This document shows positions 27,559 to 35,701 of a DNA stretch of 64,000 nucleotides, piece after piece. A program made the translations under genes and the position numbers. Numbering within the stretch: the first letter of the stretch is position 1; the number at the start of each line of letters is the position of its first letter. The DNA is from CAVYYW01 sp963772845 (GTDB lineage Bacteria; Bacillota; Bacilli; Bacillales; Sporolactobacillaceae). The stretch covers positions 12,165 to 76,164 of the forward strand of contig CAVYYW010000041.1 in assembly GCA_963772845.1 (NCBI GenBank), in the 5' to 3' direction. The notes beneath the pieces are model-generated. The model had not been told where the DNA came from. It saw only the letters and a program-made list of their open reading frames with translations, and ran no database searches.

Positions 27559-27637
27559 ATCGAAACAGAACAAGTGAATAGACAACAGTCATCAATATGA
27601 TGAAAGCTGCTGCCGTTATCCCCCAAAACTTCTTCAA
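27557..27637 (-). CDS. Very small membrane peptide, 26 residues
   Basis: TTG start at 27635-27637, seven bases after GAGGAGAGA. It encodes MKKFWGITAAAFIILM and a further hydrophobic run ending in a single Arg: a single-span membrane peptide with a positive N-terminus. A strong terminator begins at the stop codon, as expected of a real gene end. I recognise no homolog; short membrane peptides in Bacillus often modulate oxidases, transporters or kinases. Its upstream neighbour in the same direction is the Spo0E-like gene 110 bases away. Confidence 0.6.
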   Translation of the reverse strand: MKKFWGITAAAFIILMTVVYSLVLFR

Positions 27638-27747
27638 GTATCTCTCTCCTCATGAACTGCTTATTATTTTGATCTTGCTGGTTGAATGCTGAGAACCTCA
27701 TCACAGCAGCTAAGGATCAATTATAATAACCCGTTCCAGAATACCAA

Positions 27748-27972
27748 TCAAGATAGCGGATAGGTTCTTGATTGGACTCTTTTTCTCTTTTTTTTCAGCA
27801 TGTCCATCTGGACACGTTGATAGATCGCAATAAGCACGTCCAGCTCTCGGCTTTCTAGTACCGTTCTGTTACTCGTCATTCCATAGCGTTCAGCCATTCG
27901 GAACAACACTGTTCTTTTCTCAGAAATGGACCGGAGAAGTTCCACATCATCTGTTCCTAAGATGGTTATCAT
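27748..27972 (-). CDS. Spo0E-like sporulation regulatory protein (aspartyl-phosphate phosphatase)
   Basis: Family members dephosphorylate Spo0A-P and delay sporulation. The 74-residue protein has the signature ESRELDVLIAIYQ, equivalent to the family 'SQELDxLI' motif, after a first helix (LLRSISEKRTVLFRMAERYG). The SQELD glutamine is Arg here. A basic tail (KKKRKRVQSRTY) follows. The ATG at 27970-27972 has the rather distant site GAGAGG; an in-frame GTG 27 bases inside, preceded by AGGAACAGATG, is an alternative. It is a small cytosolic helical hairpin. Confidence 0.75.
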   Translation of the reverse strand: MITILGTDDVELLRSISEKRTVLFRMAERYGMTSNRTVLESRELDVLIAIYQRVQMDMLKKKRKRVQSRTYPLS

Positions 27973-28187
27973 TCCTAATCTGTACCTCTCATTCCTACCG
28001 AATATATTCCTTTTTTGATGATTGTTGCCAGTCGAATGCTAAAGTAACACTATCCTATTATGACAAAGGATTCCCCTCTGTTTCAATACTTTTGACAAAG
28101 CTTATCAGAAAGTGACAAAATTCAACACCGTAAAGGAAACAGCACTGCTGCAATTATTCAGGTAAGTTCTGAAATTTTTAATCTTAA

Positions 28188-28697
28188 TTAAACAGATTGA
28201 ATCATAATTGCGCTCATCTCTTCCAGGCTCAGCCTGCACATTTCCCTCAACGTCTTCCAAAGTTCAACAAGATCTTCAGAGGACTCATTTTCCATCGATA
28301 TCTCAAGCCATTTTAATTCCTCAGCCAGCCGGACGGCAGAGCCTATCCAGATTCTTTTCCCTTGGATATCAATAGTAAAAGGTTCCTCGAAACGAAACGG
28401 CAGATAAAAGCCCTGATTTTGAGGATGGAGGATTAACTGCTGGTAAACCGTTTTTTTAAAGAGTTTTGCATAAAATAAAGGAACACCATCATTTTTTGCG
28501 GCTGCTTTTTTTAATCTATTCATAAGCTCTTCTGTGCCAATTTCATATGATCCAATAGCTCGCTGCCAGTTCAGGCTTTCACGATAAGGTGTCAAATGAC
28601 CCAATTGCTGCATTCTGATCTCCAGCTCTCTGAACAGCACATCGTCCTTGGACATGTCCTCTACCGGAAGAGGTTTAATTTCTGCTGTTATCGTCAT
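28188..28697 (-). CDS. Uncharacterized protein, 169 residues
   Basis: Not recognised. It is a soluble, helix-rich, mildly acidic protein without signal or membrane segment. It has a middle section RFEEPFTIDIQGKRIWIGSA that could be beta-rich and a helical C-terminus (LVELWKTLREMCRLSLEEM). ATG at 28695-28697 is chosen because TGGAGG lies seven bases upstream; ATGs six and further bases upstream sit on or before that site. It is followed on the same strand by the Spo0E-like gene after about 215 bases and lies downstream of the DedA-PAP2 gene by 75 bases. Confidence 0.65.
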   Translation of the reverse strand: MTITAEIKPLPVEDMSKDDVLFRELEIRMQQLGHLTPYRESLNWQRAIGSYEIGTEELMNRLKKAAAKNDGVPLFYAKLFKKTVYQQLILHPQNQGFYLPFRFEEPFTIDIQGKRIWIGSAVRLAEELKWLEISMENESSEDLVELWKTLREMCRLSLEEMSAIMIQSV

Positions 28698-28771
28698 TTT
28701 CATGCCTCCAGGTCTGTAATACACAGTTTATTCGACAGAGGACACAGCAATCTGACGGTAATATTCAGTTA

Positions 28772-30082
28772 TCATGACATCTTTCTTATTTCCCGATTAA
28801 GCAATGTTATCAACCGCCAGACCTCAAGAAGCATAATAATAAAGCTTAACCAGACACTTCCAAGCAGATAACTGGCTATTATATCGCTTGGTGACTGCAT
28901 AATAAAGTAGAGATGTCCGATACCGATATATAAGAGCAAGGCAGCAGCAATCAGCAGCGCACCAATTTTAACCATATATCGTTGCGCATGCCTAACAGTC
29001 AGAAAAGCCCAATATCCGTAAACAATTGTCGCCATAATGACCTCTGAACTTGGCAGCCCTTGTGCATATAAGCTAAATGGCCAATGAAGCCATTGGACCA
29101 CGGTCATCATCGTTTCTGGAAGGTATTTAATAAAGACGTATCCTCCGGCTATAGATGCAATTAATAAATTCATTTCCACATGCCGGTTTTTTCCGTGAAG
29201 GATAATCCAAACGGCTGTCACACAGCTGACGATTGCTAGAAGAGGTGTCGTGGTAAGCGCAAAGGATCCATTCATAAATGTTTTCCATTGTGTGCCGAAG
29301 AAAGCGTTAAAGACGATCATTACCGCCTTGTTAAAGGGTTGGAAGCCAAGCTTGATATATTCATCAAATAATCCAAAAACGGCTGTCACAAGAGATACAA
29401 ACACTGCAAAAATACCCACAATCAACAATTTAAGCTGCCATTGTGAATTGAAATTTCGATAAAGATGACTTAATAATGCAAGCATGTAAGCTTTAATGCG
29501 CGGCAGGTTTGTTTTTATTAAGTAATACATTAATACAAGTATGGCAAGAAGAACAATCAAAATAAGCATATATTTTTTTACGGTTGTTTCAATGATGGTG
29601 TATTGCGGCCCTAGCGCCCTGCCCAAGATGATAAAGGTCCCTACCCAGAGCGCCGCCCCAATATAAGAGAAAAAGGCAAAAGATTTAAATTTTACACGAG
29701 TGATGCCTGCTGAATACCCGGTAAAATGACGGACGCCTGGAATAAAACAGGAAAACAACAGCAACCTTTTTCCGTAAGAATCAAACGACTTGGACATTTT
29801 ATTCAATCGCTCTGGACCCAAATGCATCCGGTGACCATATTTATTAAAAAAAGGAAAACCGAGTTTTGAGCCGATCCAATATGCCGCGCTCATCCCGGAA
29901 ATTGTCCCTGCGATTCCTGATATGAGGCTTATATAAAGGTTCATATGACCCTGATAAGCCTGAAAACCGACGTAGCTCATCAGAAGCTCTGTCGGAACCG
30001 GCAAAGCTATTAACTCAAGCAATAAGGATGCAAATAAAATTATGTATCCATGATGATTAATCAGACTCATTAATGTATCCAC
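28772..30082 (-). CDS. DedA domain fused to a degenerate PAP2-phosphatase domain
   Basis: Membrane protein of 436 residues, about twelve hydrophobic segments. Residues 1-200 are a DedA domain (LIALPVPTELLMSYVGF; FSCFIPGVRHFTGYSAGI). Residues about 220-436 resemble a type-2 phosphatidic-acid phosphatase. Its signature elements are altered: the PSGH motif reads GLPSSEVIMAT, and the C-terminal SRxxxxxHxxxD motif reads GHLYFIMQSPSDIIASY. The expected acid-base His and the nucleophilic His are therefore Glu and Gln. Transport or binding rather than phosphatase activity is my inference. ATG at 30082 has weak upstream site GAGGATTCC. A bifunctional DedA/PAP2 architecture is known in Firmicutes. Confidence 0.85.
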   Translation of the reverse strand: MDTLMSLINHHGYIILFASLLLELIALPVPTELLMSYVGFQAYQGHMNLYISLISGIAGTISGMSAAYWIGSKLGFPFFNKYGHRMHLGPERLNKMSKSFDSYGKRLLLFSCFIPGVRHFTGYSAGITRVKFKSFAFFSYIGAALWVGTFIILGRALGPQYTIIETTVKKYMLILIVLLAILVLMYYLIKTNLPRIKAYMLALLSHLYRNFNSQWQLKLLIVGIFAVFVSLVTAVFGLFDEYIKLGFQPFNKAVMIVFNAFFGTQWKTFMNGSFALTTTPLLAIVSCVTAVWIILHGKNRHVEMNLLIASIAGGYVFIKYLPETMMTVVQWLHWPFSLYAQGLPSSEVIMATIVYGYWAFLTVRHAQRYMVKIGALLIAAALLLYIGIGHLYFIMQSPSDIIASYLLGSVWLSFIIMLLEVWRLITLLNREIRKMS

Positions 30083-30309
30083 AAGGAATCCTCCAGTCAG
30101 ACCTAATTCGATCGCTACCTGCCAGAAGCTTAATGGCAGTGTAGTAAAGAGACAGCTTCCTTCTTATAAAAGTTCGAATAATATTGAAACAGATACTTTT
30201 TGAATACCCTGTCTTTGATTCAATTATGAGTCTTTAAGAAAAAAATTACATGTATCAATTTCATAATTTAACAACCACGCATTAAATCTAAAAAATCCTC
30301 TATTCAGGT

Positions 30310-30960
30310 GGATGCTTTCTCGCTGGACTTGGCTTCATTCAGCCTTGTACGTGAAAGAGATATAGCCATACATTGAAAGCGGAAATACTTTCGCTTTCCG
30401 TGGGTACGGCCTCAGCTAACTTTGGCGTGGTTTCTTTGTGCGCCAAGGTGGAACTTCGGACGCGTGCTACTGATGCCACTGAAAAAGTCCCATTTCTCCT
30501 TGGTCCGAGCTTTGGAAAGTTCTCGCTTGCCGCGGGCGGACCGCGAGCCTCCTCATGCCCACAGGATGTGGGTAGGTTCGGCGTTGTCACAGGATGTGAC
30601 GCATTTAGCCGAACTTCCTTGAAGTTATCGCGCTGTGGGGTCTCGCTTGGTCACGCTGATTCCGCAGGCGTCTCGAACGTTCCGGGCAGCTCTGCCCTTG
30701 GTGACTTCATGGCGTTCATGCGCCAAACATCTTTGGAACCACCTCGCACGAAGAAAATGCAAAGCATTTTCGAGAAGTCTCGCACGTTTCGCTTCAATCA
30801 ACGTATCTGTTGCAGATCCCCTTATGTCCACCTTTTCCGAGGGAGTCTCATGTATTTCCATTTTAATAATGGAACACTTAGCATTTTCAAGGAGCCTCTC
30901 ATCTTTCACTTCAATCAACGTGTGGCGCTGGGTCTTTTGCTCAAGCTATTCCCACTTTAG
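30310..30960. repeat. Dispersed hairpin-rich repeat, copy 5 (long)
   Basis: The longest single copy with all modules, in opposite orientation to copies 3 and 9. It has GCTTTCCGTGGGTACGGCCTCAG, CTTTGGCG..CGCCAAGG, CCCACAGGATGTGGG, GTTCGGC..GTCACAGGATGTGAC..GCCGAAC, GAAAATGC..GCATTTTC and CGCTTCAATCAACG. The 195-codon open frame across it (30373-30960) is a by-product of repeat sequence. It lies between the DedA-PAP2 gene and the phnC terminator. Confidence 0.88.
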
Positions 30961-30993
30961 CTGCAGCATAATACCTATCGTGAAAATTGGAAA

Positions 30994-31023
30994 GAAAAAA
31001 GACTGCCTAAACATAAGCAGTCT
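30994..31023 (-). terminator. Terminator of the phnE-phnC operon
   Basis: AGACTGC / GCAGTCT stem with ten-base loop, followed on the minus strand by six T, 14 bases past the phnC stop. Confidence 0.8.
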
Positions 31024-31036
31024 GCTAATAGATTAA

Positions 31037-31780
31037 TTAATTTCCAGGCTCATATATGGCTTCAATGTCAGAATCCCTTAACTCATCTGGCAGTCCATCA
31101 AACACAAGGCCTGTTCTAGAAAATCCTAAAATGCGGGTTCCGTATGCTTTGGCTATTTCTGTGTCATGGCAATTAATAATTGCTGTCATCTTTTGATCTT
31201 CGCAAACCTTAACAATATAAGTCATAATCCGTTTCGCTGTAACCGGGTCAAGACTTGCGACTGGCTCATCACACAGCAAGAGATCTGGATTCTGAACAAT
31301 TGCTCTTGCTATTGCCACACGTTGTTTCTGTCCCCCGCTCAAAAGGGATACTCTCTGGTTTTCAAACTTAAGCAGATTTACCTCATCAAGGGCTTCCCTG
31401 GCTCTCTCGACTACATCAGCCGGAAATTTCTTAAGTAGAATCTGCGGCAGGTTCATGACTCCAAAGGCTCCAATGATGACATTATCTCTCGCTGTCATTT
31501 GATTAACAAGATGATACCCTTGGAATACCATACCGATCCGTCTCCGGAAAACCGCAAGCTCCGAGCGCTTCAAGCCTGTCAGTTCAGTTCCGTCCCACTT
31601 GATTATCCCTTCAGTTGGTTCAACAAGCCTGTTAACACAACGAATGAAGGTTGATTTCCCCACCCCGCTTGGTCCAAGGACCATCACCCGTTCTCTACTA
31701 TTAATTTGCAGTGAAAGATTTTTGAAGACGTAATCGCCTCTTTTATCATATCTTTTCCCTAAATTTTTAATATCCAACAT
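31037..31780 (-). CDS. phnC: Phosphonate/phosphite ABC transporter ATP-binding protein
   Basis: ATPase of a PhnCDE-type importer, 247 residues. Walker A is GPSGVGKST, Q-loop RIGMVFQGYHLV, signature LLSGGQKQRVAIARA, Walker B PDLLLCDEPVASLDP, and the switch His is in IINCHD. The RGDYVFKNLSLQIN start and spacing match PhnC. It starts 12 bases after the phnE stop codon. It drives uptake of phosphonates or other phosphorus oxyanions; the sequence does not settle which. No C-P lyase or phosphite dehydrogenase gene is present here. Confidence 0.92.
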   Translation of the reverse strand: MLDIKNLGKRYDKRGDYVFKNLSLQINSRERVMVLGPSGVGKSTFIRCVNRLVEPTEGIIKWDGTELTGLKRSELAVFRRRIGMVFQGYHLVNQMTARDNVIIGAFGVMNLPQILLKKFPADVVERAREALDEVNLLKFENQRVSLLSGGQKQRVAIARAIVQNPDLLLCDEPVASLDPVTAKRIMTYIVKVCEDQKMTAIINCHDTEIAKAYGTRILGFSRTGLVFDGLPDELRDSDIEAIYEPGN

Positions 31781-31792
31781 TTAATCGCCTAC

Positions 31793-32560
31793 CTACCCTG
31801 CCCATTTGCGCACCAGGCTTCCCAGCCCGTCCAGAATAAAGACCATGGCGATGATCAGCAGCACATCGGTTGTAGTAGCCGCGTAATCAAAGCTTTTAAA
31901 ATTAATAAACAGATCGTTCCCAATGCCACCTGCACCGATAAAACCAAGCACCATTGTGTCTCTTACATTTACTTCGAGCCTGTAAAAGGCATCTGATACA
32001 ATGTTCATTCGAATTTGCGGTATTATCCCGTATAAAATTGTTGGAAGTTTCGGGGAACCTGTTGATTGTACCGCTTCGTAAGGCTCCGCTTCAGAAGCCT
32101 CTATCCTTTCAGCCGTCAGCTTGCCGAGAACTCCCCAATTGTGGAGAATCAACGCCATCACGCCTCCTAAAGGTCCTAAACCGACCAGTGGAACAAAAAG
32201 GAGTCCAAATACGACGACGGGAACAGAGCGCAGGACACTTAAAAATCCTCTCATGACAGTATAAAACACTGAATGAGAGGCGATGTTTCGTGCCGCTGAA
32301 AAAGCGCTGAAAAAGCCTAATATTAATGCTATAAAGGTACCGAACACGGCCATCTGGATCGTTACCACGGCAGAAGATAATGCTGGCCCTAATGTGTCAG
32401 GAGATGGTGGCCACCACTTTGACAGAAAGTCAGCCAGGTTATGCCAGTTTAAAGTGGACAAAACCTGGACTTGACTTCCATAGCCGCTCCATACCAAAAC
32501 AAACACAGCGGCGACACTAATGGTTATTGTTCGGATCTTTCCACTTTTAATTACTCCCAT
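31793..32560 (-). CDS. phnE: Phosphonate/phosphite ABC transporter permease
   Basis: Membrane permease of 255 residues with about six hydrophobic segments and the BPD signature region EAVQSTGSPKLPTILYGIIPQ. Only one permease is present, so it would act as a homodimer. The ATG at 32558-32560 follows AAAGGAG without any spacer, which is too tight for normal initiation; translation may be weak or start further inside. Upstream, 767 bases of non-coding sequence (including repeat copy 6) separate it from the binding-protein gene phnD, whereas these genes are usually contiguous. Confidence 0.9.
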   Translation of the reverse strand: MGVIKSGKIRTITISVAAVFVLVWSGYGSQVQVLSTLNWHNLADFLSKWWPPSPDTLGPALSSAVVTIQMAVFGTFIALILGFFSAFSAARNIASHSVFYTVMRGFLSVLRSVPVVVFGLLFVPLVGLGPLGGVMALILHNWGVLGKLTAERIEASEAEPYEAVQSTGSPKLPTILYGIIPQIRMNIVSDAFYRLEVNVRDTMVLGFIGAGGIGNDLFINFKSFDYAATTTDVLLIIAMVFILDGLGSLVRKWAG

Positions 32561-32694
32561 CTCCTTTCACTTTCAAAATCTGAAGACAATGTCCACTTAG
32601 AGGTTTCCCACGTTCACTCGGCAGTGCTGCTGGAAAATTAAGACGCCAGGAGAACGGATGAATAATTTATGACAAAATGACTTCTAAATGACCA

Positions 32695-32870
32695 CAGCAG
32701 GCAACAACTAATGAAAACTTGGCTTTCGCCAAGCCTTTAATAGCGAAAACCTTAGTTGCGAGCCAGCTGCTTGAGTAACCATCATTGAAGGCTTGTGACG
32801 GAGTTTGAGCGAAGCTAAAACATAGGCACACTCTTTTAGTACTTTTTTCCGCTATCTCGCTTTAGAAGTT
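32695..32870 (-). other. Structured non-coding segment upstream of phnE, possible IS200/IS605-type relic
   Basis: Contains CTTGGC-TTTC-GCCAAG (a perfect tetraloop hairpin, 32720-32735) nested inside CAACTAA ... TTAGTTG (32702-32708 and 32752-32758), with GAGCCAGCTGCTTGAGTAACC next to it. Such nested stems resemble the right-end region or guide-RNA scaffold of IS200/IS605 elements, but there is no transposase or TnpB frame. This is an inference only. Confidence 0.3.
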
Positions 32871-32879
32871 AAACATTCT

Positions 32880-33320
32880 TAAAGTATGATTGTAGCGGAA
32901 GGTGCGAGACTCCTCGAAAATGCGCATGCGCATAGGTGAGAGTAGGAAATACCTGAGACGCCTCGGAAATGCGCATATCTATAGGTGAAAGCAAGAAATA
33001 CCCGAGACTCCTGCGGAACCAGCGATCCAAGCGAGACCCCGCAGCGCAAATGTTGCCTTAAGGCGTGAGGAGGCTCGCGGATCGCCCGCGGAAAGCGAGG
33101 GTATTTCCGCTTTCAAAGTATTGGATCCGCATTTTCATCGTGCGATGTGGATTCTAAGATGTTATTGCAAGTCCAACGGGATCAGCACGTGTCCGAAGAT
33201 CCACTTTGGTACACAAAGTGGCCACGCCAAAGTTAGCTGAGGACGTGCCCGCGGAATGCGAGCAGCCTAGAGCGAAAAACAACAACCACGACGACATCAA
33301 TAGTTTTTCAGCGGCCTTCA
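32880..33320. repeat. Dispersed hairpin-rich repeat, copy 6 (inside the phn operon)
   Basis: Holds three copies of GAGACTCCT/GAGACGCCT-type words, CCCGCGGAAAGCGAGGGTATTTCCGC, and the CTTTGG..CCAAAG core. It sits between phnD (ends at 33328) and phnE (begins at 32560), and starts only about eight bases past the phnD stop codon with no terminator between. Confidence 0.88.
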
Positions 33321-33327
33321 AAATCTT

Positions 33328-34236
33328 CTAGTGGAGCACACCCATCTCGTCAGCAGCTGCTTTAACGTCATCAAAATCACTGTTTTGTGATTTCGTAAAA
33401 CCGCTTGCTCCAAACGCATTCAGGATAACCGGATCTTTGATCGACAAGAATGATTGCTGAATGGACTTCACGAGCTTCGGATCCATTTTTTTCTGAACAG
33501 CCCAAGGGTACTCATATAAAGATTTAGACTTCCAAAGGATACGGAACTTATTTTTATCAATTGTCCCTTTTTGATCAAGTACACTGAAGACCACACTGTC
33601 AATTGCACCAACATCTGCATTTCCTTGCATGATGGACAAGGCTGTCGCATCATGGGAGCCCGTGTAAATAACGTGGCTGAATTTCGTGTGTTTTTTATCA
33701 GTAAACAGCCCCATGCTCTTCAGCTTCTTGCTTGGAATGAGTGATCCTGAGGTTGAATTTGGGTCTCCAAATGCAAAAGTCAGACTGGATGCTTTTGCTT
33801 TGAGATCATCTAAAGATTTTATCTTTGAATCTTTGCGTGTAATGATATAAGAATGATAATACGGTTTCCCATTAATCAGTTCGGCGATAATTGCTTTTGC
33901 ACCGCTGTCTTTGTGGGCTTCAACGTATGTTAGCGGACCAAAATAAGCCATGTCCACTTTATTGTAATTCATCGCCTCAACCACACCGTTATAATCAGGA
34001 TAGACCGTGACTTTTACTTTTTTATTTAAGTCTTTGGCAAGCTTTTTCTGAAGAGCATCCATGGCTTTCTTAACTTCGCCCTTTGTTTGCTGTGGAATGA
34101 CGCCGATTGTGAGCGTGTCGTTTTTCTTGCTCGCCGAACTTTTTTTGGAATCTGTCTTGCTGTCTGTGCCACACCCGCTAAGGGCGATCACAGCACAAAT
34201 AACAGCAAGCATGACTATCGTTGTAATCTTTTTCAT
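33328..34236 (-). CDS. phnD: Phosphonate/phosphite ABC transporter substrate-binding lipoprotein
   Basis: Extracytoplasmic binding protein of 302 residues. The lipobox ALSGC places the acylated Cys near position 22, followed by a Ser/Lys linker. The binding domain has IGVIPQQTKGEVKKAMDALQK, VDMAYFGPLTYVEAHKDSGAKAII, FGDPNSTSGSLIPSKKL and AIDSVVFSV, typical of PhnD/PtxB. The start follows GAGAGAGAAC. It is the first gene of the transporter, cut off from phnEC by a repeat element. Confidence 0.92.
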   Translation of the reverse strand: MKKITTIVMLAVICAVIALSGCGTDSKTDSKKSSASKKNDTLTIGVIPQQTKGEVKKAMDALQKKLAKDLNKKVKVTVYPDYNGVVEAMNYNKVDMAYFGPLTYVEAHKDSGAKAIIAELINGKPYYHSYIITRKDSKIKSLDDLKAKASSLTFAFGDPNSTSGSLIPSKKLKSMGLFTDKKHTKFSHVIYTGSHDATALSIMQGNADVGAIDSVVFSVLDQKGTIDKNKFRILWKSKSLYEYPWAVQKKMDPKLVKSIQQSFLSIKDPVILNAFGASGFTKSQNSDFDDVKAAADEMGVLH

Positions 34237-34275
34237 GTTCTCTCTCCTAAAAAAATATTGTCTTGTTAAAACTAT

Positions 34276-35172
34276 TTAACTGAAAAGCGAGGCAATCGCA
34301 TCAAACAAAGCCTTAAAAAACTGACCGATTGCAGAAAAAACGGATGATAAAAAGCCCTGTGCTTTCTCATTACCTGCTAATTGGTGAAGTTTATCCTTAG
34401 CTTTCTGAAGCTGATTTCCAACAGATCCCCAATCAATATTCAAGTCTTTTATTCTATCAAATAGATTAACAAGCTTTTGAACATCCGCATCACTTAACGT
34501 GACACCTACCTGTTTTGCAGCATCACGAATGATTTTTTCCATGTCTTGATCTGTCTTAGGGTTTTCTTTTGCGATTTTTTCTTTGATAGCCGTCATAAGG
34601 TTTGCCGCTTTTTGCTTCCCAACGCCATCCTGCTGAGCTAGTTTTGCTGTTGTTACCATTTCTTCATTTGCGACTTTCTTTTGGTCTTCAGGAATCACTT
34701 TACCTGTTGAAACTTCATAGGCTTTTATCAGTCCTGTTAAACCGGCTGTACCCGAAACATCAAAAGGGGCTGTCACATAAATTTTTGCGTCTTTCACACC
34801 TGCAGTAGCTAAAGCATTCAGATACATATCGTCTGTTACATATGTAATATGGTTTGTGCTGACAGATAAACCTGTCCCTTTTTCTCCAATAGTGATCTTC
34901 GAAGAGCTAATTGCCCTGCTGCCAATTTGAGTTTTTGGTAAATAGGCATCTAAATATTTATGTTCTTCGGCATTGGTTACTTTTATAACCTGTACATTAT
35001 TCGGATCGACATCCATTTCTTTCAGAATATCCTGTCTCTGAGCATCAGTAAGATCTGCACCTAGTGTTACAATCTTGTCTCCCGGCGTGGCATCTGCAAA
35101 CGCCTCCATTGGCCGGATTCCGGCGAAAAACACAATCAGCAAAGCAAAAGCTGCAAGCATCGTCTTTTTCAT
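34276..35172 (-). CDS. DUF1002 secreted protein (YpuA-like)
   Basis: Exported protein of 298 residues: a signal peptide at 1-27 (LIVFFAGIRPMEAFA), then the DUF1002 domain with DKIVTLGADLTDAQRQDIL, ISSSKITIGEKGTGLSV, YVTAPFDVSGTAGLTGLIKAYE and helical QDGVGKQKAANLMTAIKEKI. The C-terminus has an amphipathic helix (FLSSVFSAIGQFFKALFDAI). It matches YpuA of B. subtilis in length and layout; function unknown, with reported links to the cell envelope. The start follows GGGAGAGG. It lies 40 bases upstream of phnD but on the same strand, so co-transcription is possible. Confidence 0.88.
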   Translation of the reverse strand: MKKTMLAAFALLIVFFAGIRPMEAFADATPGDKIVTLGADLTDAQRQDILKEMDVDPNNVQVIKVTNAEEHKYLDAYLPKTQIGSRAISSSKITIGEKGTGLSVSTNHITYVTDDMYLNALATAGVKDAKIYVTAPFDVSGTAGLTGLIKAYEVSTGKVIPEDQKKVANEEMVTTAKLAQQDGVGKQKAANLMTAIKEKIAKENPKTDQDMEKIIRDAAKQVGVTLSDADVQKLVNLFDRIKDLNIDWGSVGNQLQKAKDKLHQLAGNEKAQGFLSSVFSAIGQFFKALFDAIASLFS

Positions 35173-35274
35173 GTTTACCCTCTCCCTAACGATTGGTCAT
35201 GCTGTCATTTATCTCTAGCCATCAATACCTGTAAATATAATCTTGAGAGAGGGTTTAGTCAAGTTCATTCGGGA

Positions 35275-35655
35275 GCAGTAAAAAGTCCTCTCTTAGTTGT
35301 AAACAAAAGAATCGGGGCCATCCCGCGGGAACTGCTTGATTATCCCTGGTGACCCGCGAGCCTGGTACGCTGTTGAAACAACTGAATAAGTCCACGATTT
35401 GAAAATACTAAATCTGCTCGCTTGCCGCGGAAGAATGTCCAAGTCTTTAGTTGCGGGGATCTCAGCCACCCGTTATTCCAGCTGAGTAAAATGATGCCCT
35501 TTCTGTGGTCTTTCGGCCGCTTTTTGTCCATTTTATTCCAAGCGAAGGACATCTCACCTGCTTTTCGCTCCCACCAAGGAGCACATAGAGACCACACAAA
35601 AGTTAGCTGAGGCCGTGACCGTAGAAAGCGAACAGCTAAGAAAAACATTAAAACT
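35275..35655. repeat. Composite repeat: dispersed copy 7 with second-family relatives
   Basis: The left part has CCCGCGGGAAC and CCCGCGAGCC, and the right part ACAAAAGTTAGCTGAGGCCGTG, both first-family words. Between 35445 and 35560 lies GTCCAAGTCTTTAGTTGC ... GGCCGCTTTTTGTCCATTTTATTCCAAGCGAAGGACATCTC, which matches 57290-57400 and the tandem array flank at 17750-17790. It lies 3' of the second APC permease and 5' of the DUF1002 gene. Confidence 0.75.
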
Positions 35656-35657
35656 TT

Positions 35658-35686
35658 AAAAAGCCGGCCAATTGGCCGGCTTTTAA
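35658..35686 (-). terminator. Terminator of the second APC permease
   Basis: AAAAGCCGGCC-AATT-GGCCGGCTTTT is a perfect 11-bp GC-rich stem with T-tracts on both strands. Confidence 0.9.
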
Positions 35687-35701
35687 ATCACTATACAGGT
35701 A

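Noticed and set aside
30373..30960. Open frame of 195 codons on the plus strand
   Set aside because: It follows the dispersed repeat exactly, changes with repeat copies, and has no ribosome site or protein-like composition.
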